Assembly: GCA_933228895.1 (NCBI GenBank)
Contig: OW121852.1
Span: forward strand, 120,895,544-120,959,543
Direction: 5' to 3'
From: Platycnemis pennipes
Taxonomy: Eukaryota; Arthropoda; Insecta; Odonata; Platycnemididae
DNA length: 64,000 nucleotides
Below are positions 58,290-64,000 of the stretch, piece after piece (position 1 is the stretch's first letter; each line of letters begins with the position of its first letter). The position numbers were made by a program, and so were the translations under genes. The notes under the pieces were generated by a model. It was not told the origin of the DNA, did no database searches, and saw nothing but the letters and a program-made list of their open reading frames with translations.

Positions 58290-58735
58290 TCCGCGCAGCT
58301 GTGAGCGATGGAGAGAATACACGTACGTGCATGCTCGAGGGCCGTGCAATTCCAAATGATAAACATTCATTTCTGAAGTGCAATTTTGAGGATAAAAAAA
58401 GAAGCAACGCCGCCACTATGTGGGCCCTGCTTTTGGCCCGCGCCACCTCCTTTTCCATAACTCTCTTTCAGCGGCGTCATAATCGCGCCAAAACCTAAAT
58501 GGCCCCCTTTTATCCTTCTTCCCCCGTCCCGACCAATAATAAAACGTGAATTGAGGGGGTGAGCACTGGTGACTCGGGGGAGTGAGAGGGTGACCGTCAA
58601 TGCATTTATGAAACCGCTATGGTTGCGACCACAGTTTTCGCATTTGTATGGCACCAACCGTAATTTTCTTTCGCATTCCCGGCATTCCATCCTCTCCATC
58701 TATTTCCAAAACCCATTACCCATAATGCGCGGAGT
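58290..58735. other. GC-rich segment with small zinc-ribbon-like frame
   Basis: On the minus strand at 58612-58699 the frame starts MERMECRECERKLRLVPYKC, then ENCG, giving C-x2-C-x11-C-x2-C, a spacing compatible with a zinc-binding knuckle. The rest of the 110-codon frame (to 58367) is Gly-rich and unlike a zinc-finger protein. The minus strand also has TTTTGGCGCGA near 58483-58493, an E2F-type site. A decayed exon or chance are both possible. Confidence 0.25.
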
Positions 58736-58739
58736 TTAA

Positions 58740-59905
58740 AAAAGAATAGCGTGGACGTACTTCCGGCGATTAAAACTGCGCAAAATTCTGAATACGTGGC
58801 TTTTAGGGGATGAAAGCCTAAACTCTTAACGGATGGTTGACTCTGAATGCATATTCAGCGTCAGCCATCTAAAGCCGGCTAAAATTGCTTAAATGGAATG
58901 ATAGCCGATGCTTTTTGCCTGCTTTGAATAGTCTCTCCACTTTTTTCGGATTTCAACTCCGCACGCCAATAATTATGCCACATCACTATAAACGAGAGCT
59001 CTCAACATAACAATTTAACGGCCTATTATAAGCATGCAATTTATTAAAACAGCAAAATTAGACACTTTATTTCACTTTAATCGGCCACATTTCGTGCGAA
59101 AATCATACAAACATAATTATAGAAGCTTTACAGACCAATGAGCGTACCGGAATCTGATGTTGGTGAATTCAATAAAATACATATTATTTCGCTTATGAAA
59201 TAATACAGCAAATATCGGCTGAATGTAGTTCACTCAATATATTTTCGTACTATTATTCTAATAAGTATGATATGAATTAATTTGCACCGTCCATAATAAC
59301 GAGCGATAGTGTGACATTTCCTTTTAATGCCTTTTAGCAGATAAAAGGGCTAAATAGAAGTTCCGCCAGAAAAAGTCAAAGGTCATTCTTTTATGAGGAT
59401 ATGATGATGAAGTATTACAATTAATTTCATTAAGGGTTACATTTATAAACTATCATTAAAATTCTACGCGGTACGTGCCAAGTATATTTTCAAACTATTG
59501 ATTATATTTTGCGTTGAATTTACAGGTAATGACTCAAACAAAATAATACCACACTATTAAATCATTAGATTATTTGCTGAAAATGCACGCACCTACCGAG
59601 GAATAATAAATGCCTTTGCGGACTTCGCAATCTTTATCCTATCTTTTGTGTCTCAACGAGTCACAAAAGGGTTGAAAAGACTTCTAAAATTCGTGAAGGC
59701 AAAGAGCACAGCGTCGTAATCGTTTGTTTCAGCGCCTTTCTATAGTGTTTTGTTATTGTTTGCCGTTCATCATGGGAAGTAAACTCATAGAGCTTAGTAA
59801 ACCTCGCGGGACGGAAATATTGAAATGGAAGCAAACTCCATTTTCCTGCAGACCTGTTCCAGCCTGTACAGCAGTTTCATTGCACTTATGACTAGAGATT
59901 TCCAG
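58740..59905. other. No gene recognised
   Basis: AT-rich DNA, nothing supported. Confidence 0.5.
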
Positions 59906-59912
59906 AAGCTTT

Positions 59913-60098
59913 CATCTACATCGACATTTACATAATACCCTGCAAGCCGCCATAAAGGTGAGTGGCAGGGGGTGAACTCTCACCAAACATGTGCTACATA
60001 CCATGCATAAAAAAGGATTAGTACTTGTATAGGTAGTACTGTTCAAAACTACGCTATTTAAAAAAGATAAAAATTGCAAAACATACATGCTTTCCGAC
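59913..60098 (-). mobile_element. LINE subfamily A 3' end
   Basis: Minus strand carries the 3' UTR (matching 3880-4035), the CACCCCCTGCCACTCACC signature and a degenerate GTAGAT tail, truncated at 60098. Confidence 0.82.
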
Positions 60099-60099
60099 A

Positions 60100-60985
60100 G
60101 TGTACACTGAAAAATATACTAAACGCAGAGCATACGGTATCAGTTCTAAAATATTTAGTAGATGGCGTCCAGTGCACAATAATTTTTTTCATAAACTCCC
60201 CATGGGCGTTTAGTTAATTTTTCATTAAATGTTTAAGTTAATTTCCCACTAATTCTCTTCTTTAAGCTTCTTTCTAATCTTCTTTGTCGATCTCTCCGAT
60301 CAAAGAATGAAAACTGATTTAAAATTTACTTAAAATATTCTAAACTCACATATTGTTCACCCTGAATTGCTTTTCTCCATTAATTTCAGCGTTCCTTGTA
60401 AAACCACCTACACGTATTCCTTATTCCATATACCAATCCCTAGACTAACCATTGTCAAGCGCTCACTTTACCACCGCCTTTCCCTTCCTCGTTTTTTCTA
60501 TTTAAAATCATTCATCAGCCTCACCACGACCCATTTTCCTATGCATAATTAATCCGCTGCCGTTTATCTCCTTCTCCACCCATGTTATATTTGTATTCTG
60601 GGATACTTTAGCTCTATATCCTTTGTTTTCCTCGATTTATTACGTCAATAATACATGTTTAATACTGCGTTTATCTAAATTGGCAGAAATTTTGCGTGTG
60701 AGCAGTTACTTAACTAAATTAAATAAAGAATTTTATTATATTAACCGGCCTTTTGTAGGTTTCTCCGAGCTCATAGGCACACGAATACGTAGCGTTGCCG
60801 CATTCTATGCCGCATGCCGAAAGTGACTATGTGACTATGAGCCAACATAGCCTCGCAATAGGACGACGTACATTGGTTGACATTCGACTCGGCACCGTAC
60901 ATCAAGTTCCCGACTCCTCAATTCCAGAGAGCCCGATGTTGGCCAAACATCGACGCCGTCGTACCGCAAAATCACACAGCCCATG
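60100..60985. other. No gene recognised
   Basis: AT-rich, short unrecognised frames only. Confidence 0.45.
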
Positions 60986-60989
60986 CGGA

Positions 60990-61740
60990 GAACAGTGCTA
61001 AAGAAGGGAGGGGGGAGAGGGGAGGAGAGGGAAAGAGGCGTTGGGTGAATTGGCGGGGCGTTGCGGGAGGGGGTCGCATTTTTTTAACAGCTTGGGTGGT
61101 GCTCAAAGTTGAAATACCAAATAGGAAAAAACTGTCGTAATTACCCCTTCGTGGAGCAGTCGCGAACAATATGCCTCCCAAGCCCAACCGCTCCTTTCCC
61201 TTCCCTCCACTCCATCGTCACCGTATCAAAGACTGAATGAGCCCCCCGACCCCACCTCCCCCCAACTATCCCCCAAATAACCTCTCCCACTTCACAGGGT
61301 GTCCTCCCACGACTTTCTATACTCCTCGATGAATGGCATTTCACGGACGAGAGGTGGATCTTTTGAGCTCGGGTAGTGTCCCGGGGGGTTAGACCCGGGG
61401 CCCCGGGGTCGCGGCGATGCCCTCTCTCTCTCTCCGTCCCCCTTGCCCCCACTCCACGTTCGGGTCCCGCCTAGGGCTAAACGGGCGGGGAAAGAGAGGG
61501 GTGGGGGACGGAAAGACAAAAGCGGATGAGAGAGGAGGGTGGGCAGACTGATGCTGGGAGACAGGGGTGGGGATACGTACGCACATATTCTGCATGAGAG
61601 GAGAAAAGAGGTAGAAGAAAAGGGGCAAGAGAAAAGGGGTTACATGGGAGAGCAGTGAGTTTAGCGGTAGGAAGGTCAACGGGGAGGCTGAGGCGAGAGG
61701 GATACTGTTCCTATAAACCATAATGCCCAGTCCATCTCCC
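60990..61740. other. GC-rich island with purine and pyrimidine blocks
   Basis: GGGAGAGGGG-rich at 61005-61070, then C-rich, then a CCCGGGGCCCCGGG palindrome at about 61383-61410. A CT microsatellite follows at 61422-61434, then GGGGTGGGG-rich DNA. Overlapping frames on the minus strand (up to 166 codons) are composition-driven. Confidence 0.55.
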
Positions 61741-61751
61741 CACCTCTGACA

Positions 61752-61905
61752 TGCCAACCTCGGTGGTGGATAAATCTCTTGCCTATCAAACTCGAGGTCA
61801 CGGATTCGAATCCACTCAGCGAGGATTTTCACTTTCGAGGCAAGGATATTTGTGAGCTTATTCCTGATAATTGTAAGTCGGGACTTCATTTTCCTAAATT
61901 TCCTG
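61752..61905 (+). mobile_element. tRNA-derived SINE head, short
   Basis: A-box-like CGGTGGTGGATAAATC and B-box GGATTCGAATCCAC at the expected distance, then about 90 bp of body (GAGGATTTTCACTTTCGAGG and on). It overlaps the end of a long minus-strand frame, which argues that frame is not coding. TSDs not found. Confidence 0.6.
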
Positions 61906-61909
61906 TGCT

Positions 61910-63400
61910 AATCAAGTTGAAAGTAGCATTTAAATTTATCTAATTTTAATTTATTTTTCAATGAGAGCTAATCGATTTGGTGATGTACAGAATTAATATA
62001 ATTTCAACCTCAGCATGCAACGGAGAGACAGAAATGCGCATTTCTGTGCAAATGCTTTTAAAGTCTTCAATTTTTTTTTGCCTCTTAATTTTTAGAGTAT
62101 TTTGTGGGGAGGGGAAATTTGATAATAGGTCCTACATATCATAATTTACCGTCGATCACTGAACTTACTGTTTGAGCAGGTCGAAATAATTTTAGCATAC
62201 GTTCCAGTTAAATACTAATCAATTTCTCCGTCGTAAAGATCTGATAGAGCTACTTGAATCTTATAAAGGATTTTGCATCCCCAGAATGGTTATATGCTGT
62301 AAACTGAAATGAAATTGCAGCTCAGTTTAACACAGAATTAATCAAAAAGCAAAATATTGAATCACATTCTGCCACTATAGCCAGAATTGCAGACAGGAAC
62401 TGAGAAGTGGTGAATGATAAACGATAAGGAAATGGTTAAAAATTGGTATTAATTGGACTTATGCTAAAAATTGATATTAGGGGCCGTGTCTCAGTAGAAA
62501 AATGTGGAAAAGTAAAAATCCTAATTATTTAGTTTTTAACCTATCATTCAATTCAAGTTTTTTTATTAACTTGTTCGGGAACTTTTCAAATACAAATCAA
62601 ACTCTTTTCATATTTGCTAATTATTTCTGAGTAATGAAAACACTGCCCCACGTAAAACCATACGCGGTAGTTCGCTCGATATTGCTCCAACATCATTGAG
62701 TCCATTACAACGAAAAGGAGATTCTCGGCTTAGAACTGGTTGGCAATCTGAGGTTTGATAATAGGCCTTCATAGGAGGATGTAAAAGGTAGCCTGCATTA
62801 ATAATGACATGCTAAAACCTGAAAGTGAATACAAAGAGCGGAGCATCCCTCGGATGTAAATACTAAGCCTCTTGGCGTAAGCAAAAAAGCACCTCCTTAC
62901 CACTCAATTTTTTTTCTGGGCGGAGCTGAAAAAATAATCTACCCCAGATATTTTTTTTGCGGCTTTACTGGGGAGACAAAAACACGGGAGATAATCGGAA
63001 GCAGAAGGGTTTTGCGGGGTGTACGGAAGGGTTTTTTTATTTGGCCCGTGGGGTGGAGCGAAGCAGGCGACAGTCGGCTATGATAGTTAGGGTAGAAGGG
63101 GAGGGTAAAAAACGTAAGACAAAAAATGAGGCATCGAAAGTTTAAAAGGAAAAGATTTTTCACGTAGCTGCTTAGCGACGAAAGTAGAAAAAAAGGCAGC
63201 ACAAAACATACATTTGGCGCGTGCATTTTTTTGGGTCCGTAATGAGCAAAAAAGTAATCACCAAACATCTGCTCCGTTTCCTAAGCCAAAGATCGGTGGC
63301 ATCGGAGAACAGTCGAAGACATTGCGAAGGCCTCGCTCTTTGCGTTCTAGAGTGCAATTGCTGGACGTTAAACGTCTATCAGATTTCATTAATAAATAAA
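61910..63400. other. No gene recognised
   Basis: AT-rich to about 62930. 62940-63400 is slightly GC-richer with frames on both strands, none recognised. Confidence 0.45.
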
Positions 63401-63439
63401 ATGATTACTTGGTAAGATTCCACAAATTTATTTTTCACC

Positions 63440-63475
63440 GACCTAGGTTTCGATTGTTTGACAATAATTATCAAG
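63440..63475 (-). ncRNA. Hammerhead-ribozyme-like motif
   Basis: Minus strand: CTTGATAA, then ATTG/CAAT hairpin, C, GAAAC, CTAG, GTC. All parts occur in the same order as at 4048, with the first box degraded (CTGATGA to TTGATAA) and an extra CC/GG stem III pair. Downstream AATAAATTTGTGGAA is shared with relatives. Confidence 0.4.
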
Positions 63476-63598
63476 GTCAAGGTAGATTTCAGTAATTTTA
63501 TTACATGAGGAAATTGAACGCAGTTTTGAAATACATTCAGCAATCACTATGAGTTATGGTACACAATAACGCATGAAATTACAATCAAAATCTTAGAT

Positions 63599-63749
63599 AG
63601 AAAGGTATTGCAATTATCCACAGAAGTAAAAATTTATTTCGACTAGTTTCAATGTCACAACATCATTATCAAGTATTGACAATGATGTAGTAACATTTAA
63701 AATAGTCGAAATACATTTTTATTTCTGTGGAAAATTGCAATATCTTTCA
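63599..63749. repeat. Fold-back with 74-bp arms made of two hammerhead-like repeats
   Basis: Arms 63599-63672 and 63676-63749 pair at about 63-64 of 74 positions around a 3-bp loop. The left arm on minus reads TTGATAATG, ATGT/ACAT hairpin, T, GAAAC, TA, GTC (63641-63672). The right arm on plus has the same order with GAAAC decayed to TAAAA. This is a head-to-head inverted dimer, like 55631-55719 but with longer arms. Confidence 0.85.
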
Positions 63750-63754
63750 ATTTA

Positions 63755-64000
63755 TATGTTACGCTTCCACCACGTTACACCTAAATCTGGTTTGTTTATT
63801 GAAATCTTAGATCTACAGTCCGACGTAGCACTCGTGGCTGAACCTATAAATTATTTTTCTTATCAGCATCCCTTCTCCTTAACTACAGCCTATTGCATTA
63901 AATAAGGTATCGACGATTAAGAAATTACACACATTACTGACATCACATACTTATTTAGTGTTAAAACACATAATTGGTTTGTAACTTAAGCTAAAAGATT
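63755..64000. other. No gene recognised
   Basis: AT-rich end of the window, nothing supported. Confidence 0.5.

Noticed and set aside
7940..58450. Insect CTCF core words (AGRKGGCGC) at about 7943 (+), 21430 (-) and 58440 (-)
   Set aside because: A 9-mer with two two-fold positions is expected about twice in 64 kb on both strands at even base composition, so three hits are no evidence of insulators.
1..64000. CRISPR array, operons, phage or prokaryotic genes
   Set aside because: No regularly spaced repeats of the right kind, no ribosome-binding-site-led gene runs; content is eukaryotic repeats.

Overview
This looks like AT-rich, intergenic or intronic nuclear DNA from an animal, most likely an arthropod. 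The evidence is dense 5'-truncated non-LTR retrotransposons, tRNA-derived SINEs with target-site duplications, a hAT relic, and long gene-free stretches. There is no operon structure, no Shine-Dalgarno-led reading frames, and no rRNA or functional tRNA gene. The SINE and LINE ends resemble types I associate with arthropod genomes, but I cannot name the species. I recognise no intact single-copy host gene. Most open frames are chance frames in GC-skewed DNA or pieces of decayed transposons.

The dominant occupant is one LINE family (CR1/L2/Jockey-like C terminus, at least two subfamilies A and B). Its 3' end carries a conserved CACCCCCTGCC block and a short GTAGAT-type tandem tail. I count about fifteen 3' ends in 64 kb, on both strands. 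Other retroelements are RTE-like endonuclease/RT C-termini (about 5.8-6.2, 20.7-21.1, 25.1-25.5 and 57.7-57.9 kb), two further non-LTR remnants (22.6-23.3 and 42.1-42.7 kb) and seven or eight SINEs. Three SINEs have clear target-site duplications.

DNA transposons: a 1,749-bp hAT relic (43,985-45,733) sits inside a LINE copy with a perfect 8-bp target duplication. A TIR-bearing MITE-like family of about 535 bp is present twice (5.2 and 50.8 kb), and there is a Tigger/pogo-like terminus at 18.3 kb. A further short repeat recurs at 4.0, 14.3, 55.6, 63.4 and 63.6 kb. It has a hammerhead-ribozyme-like core (CTGATGA, hairpin, GAAAC, two bases, GTA or GTC), and at two of these loci two copies face each other and make a fold-back.

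Between the repeats are GC-rich, purine- or pyrimidine-skewed islands (about 1.2, 12.6, 15.3, 21.4, 33.1, 35.0, 39.5, 52.7, 58.3 and 61.0 kb) with G-runs and microsatellites. There is a well-spaced TATA plus initiator at 56.6 kb. A few unrecognised open frames may be real: a possible secreted Cys-containing peptide at 49.3-49.7 kb (minus) and a Trp/Cys-rich frame at 42.7-43.0 kb (minus). Boundaries are by eye and usually good to tens of bases, except where TSDs or TIRs fix them.
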